A stretch of 64,000 nucleotides of DNA from Desulfoluna sp. (GCF_030145185.1 NZ_JAQYWB010000022.1:17590-81589), one strand, 5' to 3'. Counted from the stretch's first letter, positions 35,078 to 45,705 are shown. Translations and numbers: made by a program. The notes: generated from the sequence alone by a model not told the origin.

Positions 35078-37333
35078 ATGAAAAAAAAAATTGAATTACT
35101 GGCCCCCGGTGGAGACATCGATTCCATCAAAGCCGCCATTGCTGCTGGAGCGGATGCAATCTACTGCGGGCTGAATAAATTCAATGCCAGAGACCGGGCC
35201 ACCAATATCGACTTTCATGATTTTAACGGGATGGTTCATCTGGCCCACCAAAACCACTGTGCGGTGTTTCTCACGATTAATATCATGATCGTGGAAAGCG
35301 AAATCCCGGCCCTGATTCGTTTGCTGAACAAACTCGTCAACACAAAGATCGATGCCGTTATTGTCCAGGACCTGGGGCTTTTTTATCTATTATCTACTTA
35401 TTTCCCAAGCCTTGATGTCCACGCCTCCACCCAGGTCAACACCCACAACGAGGGCCAGCTCCATTTTTTAAAGGCGCTGGCCGCCACCCGGGCCAACCTC
35501 GCAAGAGAACTGAACCTCGATGAGATCAGAGACTTGACGGCCACAGCCCATCAGGACGGCATGGAAACCGAGGTCTTTGTCCACGGCTCGTACTGCCTCT
35601 CCTTTTCGGGGCTCTGCTATCTGAGCTCTGTCATCGGGGGAAGATCGGGCAATCGCGGGAGATGCAGTCAGCCTTGCAGGGATCAATATATAAAGACGCC
35701 TGCAGGGAAAGACTTCCCTTTGAACCTCAAGGACAATTCGGCCTGGCTGGATCTGGAAGCGCTCGCCGAGGCCGGAGTGGATTCCCTGAAGATTGAGGGA
35801 CGCATCAAGAAATTTGATTACGTCTATACGGTGGTCGATTGCTGGAGAAAGCAGCTCCAGCGATTCTATGAGAAGCAGCCGCTGAGCACTGACAACAGCG
35901 TCCTATATAAGGTGTTTAACCGCGATTTTTCCAATGGCTTTTTAGCGGGACAGATCCATAAAGAGATGTTTATTGACAACCCCCGGGACCATTCCATCAA
36001 GCAGCTTTCTGAGGCGGTCTCCTCCTCTTCGGATGAAACCAGGGAGACGAACCGGGTTAAATTTTATGAGGACAAGGCAGCCCTCACCGCCCGCGCCAAA
36101 CATAAAATCGCCTCTTTAAACATCGAACAATGCCCTTTGCGGATCCAGGTATCAGGGAGCCTTGGCGCGCCTTTGACGGTGACGGTCACCACACCGGAGA
36201 CCACCTTCCACGTCGATTCAGAGATTCTCCTGACCCGAGAGCTTAAGAAGAAGGACCTCCCCGCCCTTCACCCGGCCCTCTTTTCAGAGCGTTTCAAGGA
36301 CCTGGACACCTCAGAATTTGGCCTGAGCCCGATCTCCCTGGAGCATCTCCAGCCGGGCCTTTTTATCCCGTTCAGAGAGCTCACCATACTGAGAAAAAAA
36401 ATAGCGTTCATCTTAAATGGCGAGAGAGAGAAAGTGGCCCCCATCGACCTTCCTCTCCTGGAGAAAAAGAGCCCATCCCCCATCCCCCCGACGCTTTCGG
36501 TGGTCCTCTCCTCCCAGGATGAGCTGGCCCTTTGCCGGGACTCTTCGGCCGATCTCTTTTTCAAGCTCCCCAGCTGTTTGAAACAGGACCTCCCTTCCCT
36601 GATCGCTCTTTTTCTGGAAAACAAAACCCTGGTGCCCTGGTTTCCCTCTGTGTTGATCGGAGAGGACTACACCGCGGCCGTCGCATTGCTCCAGACGATT
36701 CGCCCCACGCGTATGGTCACCGACAACACCGGCATCGCCCATGAAGCCTCCCAAAACGGGATCCCCTGGATTGCCGGGCCGTCTCTGAATATCGCCAACG
36801 CCTTCAGCCTCCTGTGCTTAAAGGAAAAATTCCATTGCTCCGGCGCTTTTCTATCTAACGAGCTCAACCTTCAGCAGCTCAAACAGATCATCAGGCCGGA
36901 TCAGTTTGACCTGTACTTCAGCATCTGCCACCCCATCTCTCTCATGACAAGCCGGCAGTGTTTACTGCATCAGGTGATCGGCTGTAAAAAAAGCATGATG
37001 GATGAGGAGTGCCTTCGGACATGCCAGAGGTCGGCGACCCTCTCCCATGCTACCCGCCACTCCCTTGTGGCCAGCAAAACAATGGGAAACTATCACTGCC
37101 TTTACGCCCAGCACCCTCTCTTGAACACGGAGATTGTGGCCGACCTGCCGGGCATGTTTTCAAGTTTTTGCGTTGATTTAAGAGAGATCCAGACCGAGAC
37201 TCGGATACAGCCGGACAAAACCGAAGTGATCCAGCTTTTTGAAGCACTCCTGGCCGGAGCCCCCGAAGCAGCGGCTGCCCTCCACCAGAAAATTCAGCCT
37301 TCCACCAACGGCCAATATAAAAAAGGCATCTGA
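35078..37333 (+). CDS. U32-family peptidase-like protein (RlhA/YegQ type, long form)
   Basis: A ~751-residue cytoplasmic protein of the U32 family, whose studied members (RlhA, TrhP, UbiU/V) modify RNA or ubiquinone with a Cys-bound Fe-S cluster rather than digest protein. It begins KKIELLAPGGDIDSIKAAI. The U32 signature EVFVHGSYCLSFSGLCYLSS (~residues 168-187) is followed by GRCSQPCR, the cysteines expected for a 4Fe-4S cluster. Further cysteines (CHP, CLLHQ, CLRTC) lie near the C-terminus. The start at 35078 avoids a terminator that an upstream in-frame start would run through. RNA hydroxylation (23S rRNA C2501) is possible by family. Confidence 0.88.
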   Translation: MKKKIELLAPGGDIDSIKAAIAAGADAIYCGLNKFNARDRATNIDFHDFNGMVHLAHQNHCAVFLTINIMIVESEIPALIRLLNKLVNTKIDAVIVQDLGLFYLLSTYFPSLDVHASTQVNTHNEGQLHFLKALAATRANLARELNLDEIRDLTATAHQDGMETEVFVHGSYCLSFSGLCYLSSVIGGRSGNRGRCSQPCRDQYIKTPAGKDFPLNLKDNSAWLDLEALAEAGVDSLKIEGRIKKFDYVYTVVDCWRKQLQRFYEKQPLSTDNSVLYKVFNRDFSNGFLAGQIHKEMFIDNPRDHSIKQLSEAVSSSSDETRETNRVKFYEDKAALTARAKHKIASLNIEQCPLRIQVSGSLGAPLTVTVTTPETTFHVDSEILLTRELKKKDLPALHPALFSERFKDLDTSEFGLSPISLEHLQPGLFIPFRELTILRKKIAFILNGEREKVAPIDLPLLEKKSPSPIPPTLSVVLSSQDELALCRDSSADLFFKLPSCLKQDLPSLIALFLENKTLVPWFPSVLIGEDYTAAVALLQTIRPTRMVTDNTGIAHEASQNGIPWIAGPSLNIANAFSLLCLKEKFHCSGAFLSNELNLQQLKQIIRPDQFDLYFSICHPISLMTSRQCLLHQVIGCKKSMMDEECLRTCQRSATLSHATRHSLVASKTMGNYHCLYAQHPLLNTEIVADLPGMFSSFCVDLREIQTETRIQPDKTEVIQLFEALLAGAPEAAAALHQKIQPSTNGQYKKGI

Positions 37334-37508
37334 CCCCGCGCTCCCCTATAAGTAACGCGACGAAATCTTGTTGATTGTATCTTCCTGGTAACGTATGGAT
37401 TGGGCCCGTAACCACATACACGACTCGAATTTACGAGGGGGACAGATTCATTTTATTACATCGACAGATGAACGATGCGCCCCTCCGCAGAATGAACAGG
37501 AATAAATC

Positions 37509-38879
37509 ATGGATGCACACAACAGCGAACGACACAGAAGGCCGCTTTTCAGCAGTCGGTTATCCATCATCACGGTTGCCGCAGGCTCCGCCATCGGACT
37601 GGGCAATATCTGGAAATTCCCCTACATTACCGGCAAAAATGGCGGTGCCGCCTTTATCATTGTTTATCTCTGCTGCATCGCATTGATCGGTCTGCCTGTG
37701 CTGATCTCCGATTTCATTATCGGCCGACGGGGTGGGGGAAGTGTCGTGAGCTCATTCCGGGCATTGGCCGGAGAACGAAGCCCCTGGCTCTTTGGCGGTT
37801 TTATCGCTCTGTTCGGCAGCGCGACCGTGCTGAGTTTCTACGGGGTGGTGGCGGGATGGTCCCTGGAGTACGTGGCCCGGGCAGCCTGCAATGATTTCGC
37901 CGGCAAAACACCGGCAGAGATCGGGGGCATGTTCACCGATTTCATCACATCCCCGGTGGCCCCCATCGCGTGCCAACTGCTCTTTATGGCCATTACCGCG
38001 GGCGTGGTCTACGCCGGGGTCAAAAAGGGCATCGAAACCTTTTCAAAGGTGATGATGCCGGTCCTTATCGGGATCATTTTACTGCTTTGCCTTCGATCCC
38101 TCACCCTTCCCGGAGCCGAGGCCGGTCTGGCCTTTCTTTTTAAACCCGATTTTTCCAAGCTCTCGGCGGCCGGGGTTCTCGATGCCCTGGGTCATGCCTT
38201 CTTTACCCTGAGCCTCGGCGTCGGGACCATGATCACCTACGGATCGTATATCGATAAAAAGGAAGATCTGGCCGTCACCGCAGTGCAGATCTGCATCGCC
38301 GATACCGTCATCGCCCTCCTTGCCGGGGTGGCCATTTTTCCAGCCGTCTTCGCCTTTGGGGTGGAACCGGGCCAGGGGCCGGGCCTCGTCTTCGTCACCC
38401 TGCCCAACATCTTCGCCCAGATGCCGGGGGGGTATATCTTCTGCATCCTCTTCTTTCTGCTGCTGGCCGTGGCAGCCCTGACCTCCTCCATCTCCATGCT
38501 GGAGGTGAGTGTGGCCTACGCCTCCGAAGACCTCGGCGTCTCCAGAAAACGGGCGACCCTTATTTTAGCCACCCTGATCTCGCTGGTGGGGGTGGTCTGC
38601 TCACTCTCCATGGGAAAATATGAGGCGCAGCTCACCTTTTTCGGAAAAAATTTCTTCGACCTGGCTGACTTTGCCGTCTCCAACGTTGAAATGCCCATCG
38701 CCGGAGCCCTCTCTGTGATCTTTGTCGGATGGATGCTGAAACGGAGAAAGGTAGAAGACGAGCTAACCTGCAACGGAACGCTTCCGGTCCCCCTTGTCGG
38801 AGCCTTTCTCTTCACGGCCAAATACCTGGCGCCCGTCGCCATCGCCATCGTCTTTCTTCACTCTCTGGGGATGATTTAA
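37509..38879 (+). CDS. Neurotransmitter:sodium symporter (NSS/SNF family)
   Basis: A 456-residue LeuT-fold Na+-coupled amino-acid carrier with about 11-12 membrane helices. The family marker RLSIITVAAGSAIGLGNIWKFPY (helix 1, with the unwound Na+/substrate site) lies at residues ~17-39. The GSYIDKKEDL loop and a later SSISMLEVSVAYASED (helix 8 region, second Na+ site) are also conserved. Substrate may be a neutral or aromatic amino acid. A-rich AGGAATAAATC before the ATG is the ribosome site. It stands as a single gene. Na+ coupling fits a marine habitat. Confidence 0.93.
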   Translation: MDAHNSERHRRPLFSSRLSIITVAAGSAIGLGNIWKFPYITGKNGGAAFIIVYLCCIALIGLPVLISDFIIGRRGGGSVVSSFRALAGERSPWLFGGFIALFGSATVLSFYGVVAGWSLEYVARAACNDFAGKTPAEIGGMFTDFITSPVAPIACQLLFMAITAGVVYAGVKKGIETFSKVMMPVLIGIILLLCLRSLTLPGAEAGLAFLFKPDFSKLSAAGVLDALGHAFFTLSLGVGTMITYGSYIDKKEDLAVTAVQICIADTVIALLAGVAIFPAVFAFGVEPGQGPGLVFVTLPNIFAQMPGGYIFCILFFLLLAVAALTSSISMLEVSVAYASEDLGVSRKRATLILATLISLVGVVCSLSMGKYEAQLTFFGKNFFDLADFAVSNVEMPIAGALSVIFVGWMLKRRKVEDELTCNGTLPVPLVGAFLFTAKYLAPVAIAIVFLHSLGMI

Positions 38880-39136
38880 ACCGGTAAGGCGAACTCACAC
38901 CGCCCCATTGATGCACGCCACGTCATCCAAAAAGACACCCTCGGGTGGCGCATGTTAAACCAGCCCCTTCAAACACCCGCCGGGATTTTTTCCGGCGGGC
39001 ATTCCCCCCCATCTCCAGGCCCCTTGATTGATATGCCCCGTCCATGTATAAACGGGACCCATATCGAGGCATGACAAGCCCCCTTTGGAGGGAATAAACG
39101 GGTTCCCACCCATAAGCTGTCTGCCAGGCAATCTGC

Positions 39137-39850
39137 ATGAATCGGAACATTCGGAAATCGAGCCCCATGATCACCTTTGATATGAAGACCGCCATCTTCA
39201 CCTACATTTTCATCAACTATCTCTACAGCCTCGTGATCGGCTTTACCTGGTACCAGAACCGAAGGCAAAACTGGGGGATTGAAGGCTTCCTGGCCGATTT
39301 CCTGCTGAAATCCATCGGCATGACCCTGGCCTGCCTGCGGAGCACCTTGCCCCCCATCCTCTCTGTTGTGTTCGCGAACCTGCTGATGTTTTCCGGCACC
39401 CTTTTTCTCTTTTTTGGAATGGCCCGATTCCTGAAGGTCCGCATCCCCCGCCCCCCTTTCTACCTCTACACGATCCTGTTCACCGCCCTCTATGCTTATT
39501 TCACCTTGATCCACCCGGACATCCGAATCAGAATCGTCCTCTTTTCTGGCATGCTGACACCTGTGGTTGCCGCCATGTCCTGGCTTGTCTTTGCTGTGGC
39601 AGACCCTGCTCACCGCAAATATGCCACCCACGCAGGGATCACCTTCGGGCTGTTTGCCCTCGTCTTTATGATGCGATGTGTCTGCGCCCTCACCGGAGAT
39701 CCCATCTCCAACTATTTTAATCAGCCCATCACCGACAGCCTCCTCACCCTTGTCTGCCAGATTCTCTCCGTGGACCTCGCCTACGCGCTCCTTCTCATGA
39801 TCCATCATAAGCTGGCCGACGGGTCCATGGGACAAACCGACCCGTTTTAA
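39137..39850 (+). CDS. Seven-helix-type integral membrane protein, unknown function
   Basis: A 237-residue hydrophobic protein with about six to seven predicted helices: 20-40, 65-90, 95-115, 120-140, 148-168, 180-200 and 205-228. There is no signal peptide beyond the first helix. The layout (seven short helices with small loops, FFGMARFLKVR in a loop) resembles the membrane sensor halves attached to GGDEF or kinase domains, here without an output domain. The start is uncertain (39137, 39167 or 39182; none has a clear ribosome site). The next gene is a hybrid sensor kinase, so a sensory role is possible. Confidence 0.65.
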   Translation: MNRNIRKSSPMITFDMKTAIFTYIFINYLYSLVIGFTWYQNRRQNWGIEGFLADFLLKSIGMTLACLRSTLPPILSVVFANLLMFSGTLFLFFGMARFLKVRIPRPPFYLYTILFTALYAYFTLIHPDIRIRIVLFSGMLTPVVAAMSWLVFAVADPAHRKYATHAGITFGLFALVFMMRCVCALTGDPISNYFNQPITDSLLTLVCQILSVDLAYALLLMIHHKLADGSMGQTDPF

Positions 39851-40165
39851 AAAGGCCGACCGATTCCGACGGATGTCCAACGCCATGCGGCATCGCATAG
39901 AAAGCATGGATTCCCGCCTTTGCGGAAAAGACGCAACAAAAGAGCGGAAGCTTTCCCCTGTCCTTGACATTCCCGGCTTTTTGAGGCGACCGAAACGTTT
40001 TATTCACCTCACCCGACTCTGCCGAGTTGCCTCGTGTCCGAATTTTCATGGTCTTCCGGTATCACAGCAGCCAGAGGTAACACGCGGTTTTTATGAGATT
40101 GGTCCCCGGCAGGGCCTTTCCCTCTCTCACAGGCTGAATCCTTACATGATCCGTAAACAAACGAC
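39851..40165. other. Intergenic gap, nothing recognised
   Basis: No gene or repeat is visible in this stretch before the hybrid kinase promoter region. Confidence 0.4.
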
Positions 40166-40193
40166 TTGACTTCTAACATCAGCAAGTTATAGT
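40166..40193 (+). promoter_or_regulatory. Candidate sigma-70 promoter for the hybrid kinase gene
   Basis: TTGACT and TATAGT are separated by 16 bp, about 175 bp upstream of the start codon, leaving a long leader. Confidence 0.4.
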
Positions 40194-40369
40194 GCCATGA
40201 ATTTTGACTTAATATAGAAAAGTTTCATGGAAAAAATCAGGGTCCGTAGCTCTATCATCCATGCCAAATCAATGCTTGAAATATGATTGATCGAAAGGCA
40301 CAGAGGCCCCATTAAACTTACAGACAGACCATCACCCGATCCGGTCATTAAACAACACAGAATCAGGCT

Positions 40370-42799
40370 ATGAAATACATCGTTCGCATACTTTTTATCC
40401 TTACGACCCTCTCCCTGGCTCCCCCTCTCCTTCTCCATGGAGCGGAAAACTCCCGCGCTATCCGTATCGGCATCAGTGAGAGGCCCCCTTTCTGCTCTAC
40501 GGATTCAACCGGGAAGGCCCAAGGCCTCTACCCGGATCTGATCACTAAAATCGCCGTCAGAGAGCACTGGACGGTTACATTTGTTCCCGGCACCTGGACG
40601 GAAGGGCTGAATCGGCTGCTGCGGGGAGAAATAGATCTCATCCCCCACATCGGCTATTCCCCGGAAAGAAACCGGGTCATGAGTTTCAGCCATGAGTCGG
40701 TGTTTGACGAGTGGGGCCAGGTTTTTCTTAAGCCGGGGAATCCCATCGAAACCATTGCCGACCTCGACGGGATGCGCATCGCTGTCCCGGAACATGACAT
40801 CAATGGGAAACACTTCATCAAAACAACCGAGGCCATTGGGATCACCTGCGACATCCTCACCTTGCCCACCAATGAGGATGTCTTTCGCGCGGTTCAGCAG
40901 GGAACGGTTGCCGCCGGCGTCACCTCACAGCACTTCGGCCTCCGGAACGCCCGGAATTTCAAATTGGTTGCAAGCCCCATCCAATTTGCCCCTTTTTCTC
41001 TTTTCTTTGCGGCAAAAAAAGGGCTCCACACCGACAAACTTGCCGTCATCGACGGCTACATGCACCGATGGAAACGGGTCTACAACTCCTATTATCACGA
41101 ACGGCTCTCTCACTGGATGGGGGCGAATGCGGCCTATGAAAAAGAGATCATCCCCCCATGGCTCCTGAGCGCAATCGCTGCCATTGTCGGAATATCCGCC
41201 CTGCTGGTCATCCTCAACAGAGCACTCAACAAGACGGTAAAAAAACGGACCCTGGAGCTGCATACCCGAAAAAAACAATACAAAGACCTGGTAGAGAGCG
41301 CCAACAGCATCATTTTAAGAATGGATAAATACGGCCGCGTCCTTTTTCTAAACAAATTTGGTCTGGATTTGTTTGGGTACACACGGGAAGAGATCTATGG
41401 ACACAACGTGTTAGGGACTATCCTTACCCCCGAAGAAGCCCGGACACACCATTTCAGTACCACCCACGAGGAACTCTTCAAGATGCCGGGGCATTACGCC
41501 CTCATTGAAAATGAAAACATCTGCAAAGACGGCCATCCAGTCTACATCCAATGGAGCAACCGAGCGATCACCGATGACTGGGGTCATTTTCAGGAGATCT
41601 TAAGCATCGGCACAGACATCACCCAGCGTCGGCAACTCGAAACCAGCCTTTACCAGGCCCAGAAAATGGAAGCCATCGGGACCCTTGCCGGGGGCATTGC
41701 CCACGACTTCAACAACATCCTCAGCGTTATTTTCGGCTACACGGAGCTGGCGCAGCTCTACATTGGCGACCCCGATAAAATCCGTAAGGCCCTGGAACAA
41801 ATCACCCAGGGAAGCCAACGAGCCAAAGAACTCGTCTCCCAGATCCTTACCTTCAGCCGAAAATCTCAGTCGGAAAAGCAACTGCTGCAACCGCTGCTGA
41901 TTGCCAAAGAGACCGTCAAGCTGCTGAGGCCTACCCTGCCCTCGACCATCCAGATAAAAAGTGACCTCGCCTCGAAAAGCACCATCAAAGCCGACCCCAC
42001 ACAGATCCATCAGGTCATCATGAACCTGTGCACCAATGCGTATCATGCCATGGAAAATACCGGCGGAACCTTGCGTGTTGCCTTGACCGATTGCCACATA
42101 GAAAAAGCCGAGTCGATCACACCGGCATCCCCCCAAACGCCCGGGGATTATATTCTGCTTGAGGTGAGCGATACCGGAAGCGGCATCGAACCAAAGATCA
42201 TGCAAAAAATATTTGACCCCTATTTCACCACCAAGGAGCCAGGAAAAGGCACAGGCCTCGGGCTCTCTGTGGTACAGGGGATTGTCAAAGAGAACAGGGG
42301 CCATATCCATATCCAGAGCCTCCCCGGAAAAGGCACCACCTTTTACGTCTACCTGCCCATCCAGAAAAGCGAGGCCCGCCGTGCATCGGAAGCCCCAGTC
42401 CAAAAGCAGGTCACCGGCGGCAACGAAATACTCTTTGTGGTCGATGATGAAAAAAAGATCACAGAGAGCCTGTCCGAAATTTTATCGCAACACGGCTACA
42501 CGGTTCGGACCTTTGCCAACGGACTAACCGCCCTGACTGCCTTTAAAAAAGCCCCTGATGCCGTTGACCTGGTCCTCACAGACTTGACCATGCCCGGCAT
42601 GACCGGAAACGAGCTCGCACAGAACCTGCTCGCCCTCCGGCCGGAGCTTCCCGTGATTTTAGGCTCCGGCTACAGTGAACTCATGACCCTTGAAAACTCG
42701 CAGAAAATCGGTATTGCGGAATGCCTTCAAAAACCCATCATCATCAGCGATCTCCTTGATAAAATTCGAAAGCACCTGGATGGCCGAGAGCCCCGCTAA
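40370..42799 (+). CDS. Hybrid sensor histidine kinase with periplasmic SBP_bac_3 domain
   Basis: An 809-residue inner-membrane kinase. Order: signal peptide (~1-24); periplasmic solute-binding family 3 domain (~30-250; RIGISERPPFCSTDSTGKAQGLYPDLI); a membrane helix (~262-284); PAS domain (~300-425); phosphoacceptor His in GGIAHDFNNIL (~443); HATPase (N-box NLCTNAYHAM, GTGLGLS); and a receiver domain (~687-805) with phospho-Asp ~738 (LVLTDLTMPGMTG). It probably senses an amino acid or related solute and relays phosphate internally. No separate response regulator is adjacent, so a phosphotransfer partner elsewhere is likely. The stop codon is followed by CCCGG, as at some mobile repeat ends. 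Confidence 0.94.
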   Translation: MKYIVRILFILTTLSLAPPLLLHGAENSRAIRIGISERPPFCSTDSTGKAQGLYPDLITKIAVREHWTVTFVPGTWTEGLNRLLRGEIDLIPHIGYSPERNRVMSFSHESVFDEWGQVFLKPGNPIETIADLDGMRIAVPEHDINGKHFIKTTEAIGITCDILTLPTNEDVFRAVQQGTVAAGVTSQHFGLRNARNFKLVASPIQFAPFSLFFAAKKGLHTDKLAVIDGYMHRWKRVYNSYYHERLSHWMGANAAYEKEIIPPWLLSAIAAIVGISALLVILNRALNKTVKKRTLELHTRKKQYKDLVESANSIILRMDKYGRVLFLNKFGLDLFGYTREEIYGHNVLGTILTPEEARTHHFSTTHEELFKMPGHYALIENENICKDGHPVYIQWSNRAITDDWGHFQEILSIGTDITQRRQLETSLYQAQKMEAIGTLAGGIAHDFNNILSVIFGYTELAQLYIGDPDKIRKALEQITQGSQRAKELVSQILTFSRKSQSEKQLLQPLLIAKETVKLLRPTLPSTIQIKSDLASKSTIKADPTQIHQVIMNLCTNAYHAMENTGGTLRVALTDCHIEKAESITPASPQTPGDYILLEVSDTGSGIEPKIMQKIFDPYFTTKEPGKGTGLGLSVVQGIVKENRGHIHIQSLPGKGTTFYVYLPIQKSEARRASEAPVQKQVTGGNEILFVVDDEKKITESLSEILSQHGYTVRTFANGLTALTAFKKAPDAVDLVLTDLTMPGMTGNELAQNLLALRPELPVILGSGYSELMTLENSQKIGIAECLQKPIIISDLLDKIRKHLDGREPR

Positions 42800-43202
42800 C
42801 CCGGTGGGGCATAGGGCATAAAAGAGGCCATACCTGGCTGTAAATTTGATCCCGGTAAATCTGACGCAGCACGAGACGATGGCAAGGTATCAAATGCGGA
42901 CCACAGATCAAGTGACTCCAAAAAATTTTCATGACTGTTTTTTTGGGCCAGCAGGTACCGCCTGGTGTGCCCAAATTCATGGAACTGACTTCGCCCCCAT
43001 ACGCCCCTTGCAGCCTCAGCACCTGTCATGATAAATATCTGTAAGTTGTACAAATAGCACACCCCACGCCCCCTTGTCGCCTCCCCCTGGAATCATAGCC
43101 CTGCAGGTCATGGATACGGCTCCAACTGCAACGAGGCATGAGCCATGTCGCTTGATTCTGTGTGACCCGTAAACCAGAGAGATAACGGAGCAGACAGCCT
43201 TT
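42800..43202. other. Intergenic gap, nothing recognised
   Basis: About 400 bp between the hybrid kinase and the YhhN protein with no gene or clear repeat. TAACCCGG at the kinase stop matches the first bases of the MITE end, but the rest does not. Confidence 0.4.
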
Positions 43203-43901
43203 ATGATCCCCTTTATTCAGCACACACGATTTAAAATCGATCTGAGACGGCTTCTTTTCACGCTGTATATCCTCAATGCCTTGATTCATATCGGGCTTAC
43301 CAACCTCCCCGGGCATGCCTATGCCGTCACTAAAGTCCTGCTGATGCCTTTGCTCTGCGGTTTTTTCCTGGCCACCGTCAAGGATATAAAAAAGGGAGGG
43401 GCCATTGCCTGGGCTCTCTGTGGATTATGGATGGGAAACATCTGCCTGATCTGGGGAGAGACCTCGCGGGTGCTTTTTTTCTCTGGCTCTTTCTTCACCG
43501 TGGTCGGGCTTTTCGGATATGTCCGGGTCTTCCTGCGGGAAACAAGGCAGATCAACGTTCTCTTTGTTTTTCTTCAAATACCTGTCATCTGGAGCTGCGC
43601 TTCTTTTGTCCTCGTCATGAAAGATGATCTGCATCGGATGCTGATTCCCATCTCTCTCTACATGACCCTTGTGGGGCTCATCAGCACCCTGGCCCTCGCC
43701 CGGCTTTTCTCAGAGATCCGGTCCAGAGGCACCTGGCTGATGTTTACCGGCACCCTCTTCTACATCGCCGAAAACGGCCTTTACACGGCCGACCCCTACA
43801 TGACCACGGCCTCTTTTGGGGCCCACATCGTTCACCCCTGCTTTATCATGGCCCAAACCCTGATTGTCTGCGGGTACCTCCTGCACGAAAGCGAGAGATG
43901 A
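43203..43901 (+). CDS. YhhN/TMEM86 family membrane protein (lysoplasmalogenase-like)
   Basis: A 232-residue protein with about eight short helices and almost no loops. TKVLLMPLLCGFF near residue 43 and the spread of small helices match the YhhN (TMEM86) family, whose animal members hydrolyse the vinyl-ether bond of lysoplasmalogens. Plasmalogens occur in several anaerobes, so such an activity is reasonable though untested. AACGGAG lies before the ATG. It ends at a shared bidirectional terminator with the convergent BCCT gene. Confidence 0.75.
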   Translation: MIPFIQHTRFKIDLRRLLFTLYILNALIHIGLTNLPGHAYAVTKVLLMPLLCGFFLATVKDIKKGGAIAWALCGLWMGNICLIWGETSRVLFFSGSFFTVVGLFGYVRVFLRETRQINVLFVFLQIPVIWSCASFVLVMKDDLHRMLIPISLYMTLVGLISTLALARLFSEIRSRGTWLMFTGTLFYIAENGLYTADPYMTTASFGAHIVHPCFIMAQTLIVCGYLLHESER

Positions 43902-43935
43902 CAGAAGGTCCCGCTGTCGCTTTCCTCTTTAAAAA

Positions 43936-43970
43936 AAAAGCCCCGCCGTCTTTCGACAGCGGGGCTTTTT
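43936..43970. terminator. Bidirectional intrinsic terminator
   Basis: AAAAGCCCCGCCGTC pairs imperfectly with GACAGCGGGGCTTTTT and carries A-run and T-run on its two sides. It serves the convergent YhhN and BCCT genes. Confidence 0.85.
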
Positions 43971-44003
43971 CGATCGATCTGGAGCCTTTAGAGGGGGATA
44001 AGG

Positions 44004-45566
44004 CTAAAGATCGTCGGTGGTAGAAAGATAAATGGAGTGTTTTTCGATCTCGTCAGCATTCATATCACCGAAGGTCGCCTTGATGTACCCCAGCGTTTTG
44101 CATGCCAGCACCACGAAAAGGGGCATCATGGGGACAATGATCAACACTGGGAACGACTTGAGGATGTTCAGGTTGGCATGGATCAGGAGAAAAACGATAG
44201 GAATCACGGTGAGCAGCAGACACCAGAAAAGACGGAACATGGGGGAGACGTTGGCGTCTTTATCCAGGCGTTTGGTGGCGATCCCTGCAAGGGAATAGGA
44301 GGTCCCGTCAAGGGTGGTCACGGTGAACAGGACCATGGTAACGAGGTAAATCAGGGTCATCAAACCCGGAACCGGTGTCTGGCTAAAGGCCGCCTTGACG
44401 AGCTCCGTGGGCTGGCCGGACTTAATCAGCCCCACCGCGTCGATGACGCCAGTGTTCTGAAGGTTCATGGTGAAGGTCCCGCACACCCCGAAGATGATGC
44501 AGGTGCCCAGGGTGCCCGCACCGACGAGAATCAAAATAACGTCACGGAGCCTGTGGCCCTTGGAGATCTTGGTGATGAACACCCCGATACCCGGTGAGTA
44601 GGAGATCCAGTTCGCCAGGAAAAAAATGGTCCAGTACTGGGGAAAGAGGGAGGATCCAAAGGGATCGGTGTTGGTGCTCATCCGAATGTATTTGCTGAGC
44701 ATCACCCCGATGGCGTTGGTGGTGTTGTTCATAATCAGGGCGGTGGGCCCCACGATGAACACAAGGCACACGAGCCCGGCGCAGATATAAATGGTGGCGT
44801 TACTCAGCCGGGCCATCCCTTTTTCAATGCCGATGTAGGAGCTCAGGGAGAAGACCACGGAAAGAGCCAGGATGACGCCGATGCCCAGGAACAGGTTATC
44901 GGGAATCCCGGTAAGCTGGCTTAAGTTGGCGGAGATCATCGGAATCCCAAGTCCCAGGGTCAAAGCGGTGGCCGCCAGCGTCGTGATGATAAAAAGAAGG
45001 TCGACGAGCTTCTGAAACCACACGGGCAGGGCATCGTTGAACATGCTGTTCAGCACCCCGCTGAGGCTCATCCTCTGGCTGCGCTTGATGTAGAAGACGA
45101 CACTGAAGGGGACGGCCACAATCAGATAGGTGAACCATCCCGCAGCCCCCCAGTGAAACATGTTGTACGCAGCCGCGTACTCCATGGACATGGCCTTGTC
45201 GACGATGCCGAACTGGGGATCCATATAGTAATAGATACTCTCGATGAACGCCCAGTACATGGTGCTCGCCCCCATGCCGGCGGAGAGCGCCATGGCAAAG
45301 AGCTGGAATTTGTTAAACGCCGGTTTGTCGCCGCCCAGGCGAATGCGGCCGTATTTGGAAAGGGCGAGAAACAAAAGGACAACCATCGCAAAAACAGTGT
45401 ACCACAGAAAACCAGTTCCCAGGTTGACCACGGTAAAATTGAGCATGGCGCCCATGGTACCCTTGACGGACTCCGGGTAAAGGACCGCCAGAACCCCAAG
45501 CAGCAACACACAGGAAAAACTTACAAGGGTAAGCTTCAGGTCTACTTCAAACTTACTGAATTTCAT
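44004..45566 (-). CDS. BCCT-family transporter (betaine/carnitine/choline type)
   Basis: A ~520-residue carrier with about 12 helices. The start at 45566 follows GGAGTAGAG, and upstream codons to 45623 have no ribosome site. Family signs are SAGMGASTMYWAFIESIYYY (helix 3 and neighbours) and a later TPVPGL/GTSYSLAGIAT stretch. The usual BCCT signature tryptophans are partly replaced (WAF rather than WG), so the ligand may not be a classical betaine. It is the third gene of the 48305-44004 cassette, 140 bp after the enolase-superfamily gene, and would import the compound those enzymes process. The transporter is Na+ or H+ coupled by family. Confidence 0.88.
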   Translation of the reverse strand: MKFSKFEVDLKLTLVSFSCVLLLGVLAVLYPESVKGTMGAMLNFTVVNLGTGFLWYTVFAMVVLLFLALSKYGRIRLGGDKPAFNKFQLFAMALSAGMGASTMYWAFIESIYYYMDPQFGIVDKAMSMEYAAAYNMFHWGAAGWFTYLIVAVPFSVVFYIKRSQRMSLSGVLNSMFNDALPVWFQKLVDLLFIITTLAATALTLGLGIPMISANLSQLTGIPDNLFLGIGVILALSVVFSLSSYIGIEKGMARLSNATIYICAGLVCLVFIVGPTALIMNNTTNAIGVMLSKYIRMSTNTDPFGSSLFPQYWTIFFLANWISYSPGIGVFITKISKGHRLRDVILILVGAGTLGTCIIFGVCGTFTMNLQNTGVIDAVGLIKSGQPTELVKAAFSQTPVPGLMTLIYLVTMVLFTVTTLDGTSYSLAGIATKRLDKDANVSPMFRLFWCLLLTVIPIVFLLIHANLNILKSFPVLIIVPMMPLFVVLACKTLGYIKATFGDMNADEIEKHSIYLSTTDDL

Positions 45567-45705
45567 CTCTACTCCTTGGTATTGATCGCATCGCAAAAAA
45601 ACCGTGCAAGCCCTCTCGGGCACCCTGCGATTCCTGTGAGCGGTAACTCACGGCAGGATGTCGAGAGACGCTTTTGCCAGTGGTTTTATTCACGAACACA
45701 GGGAC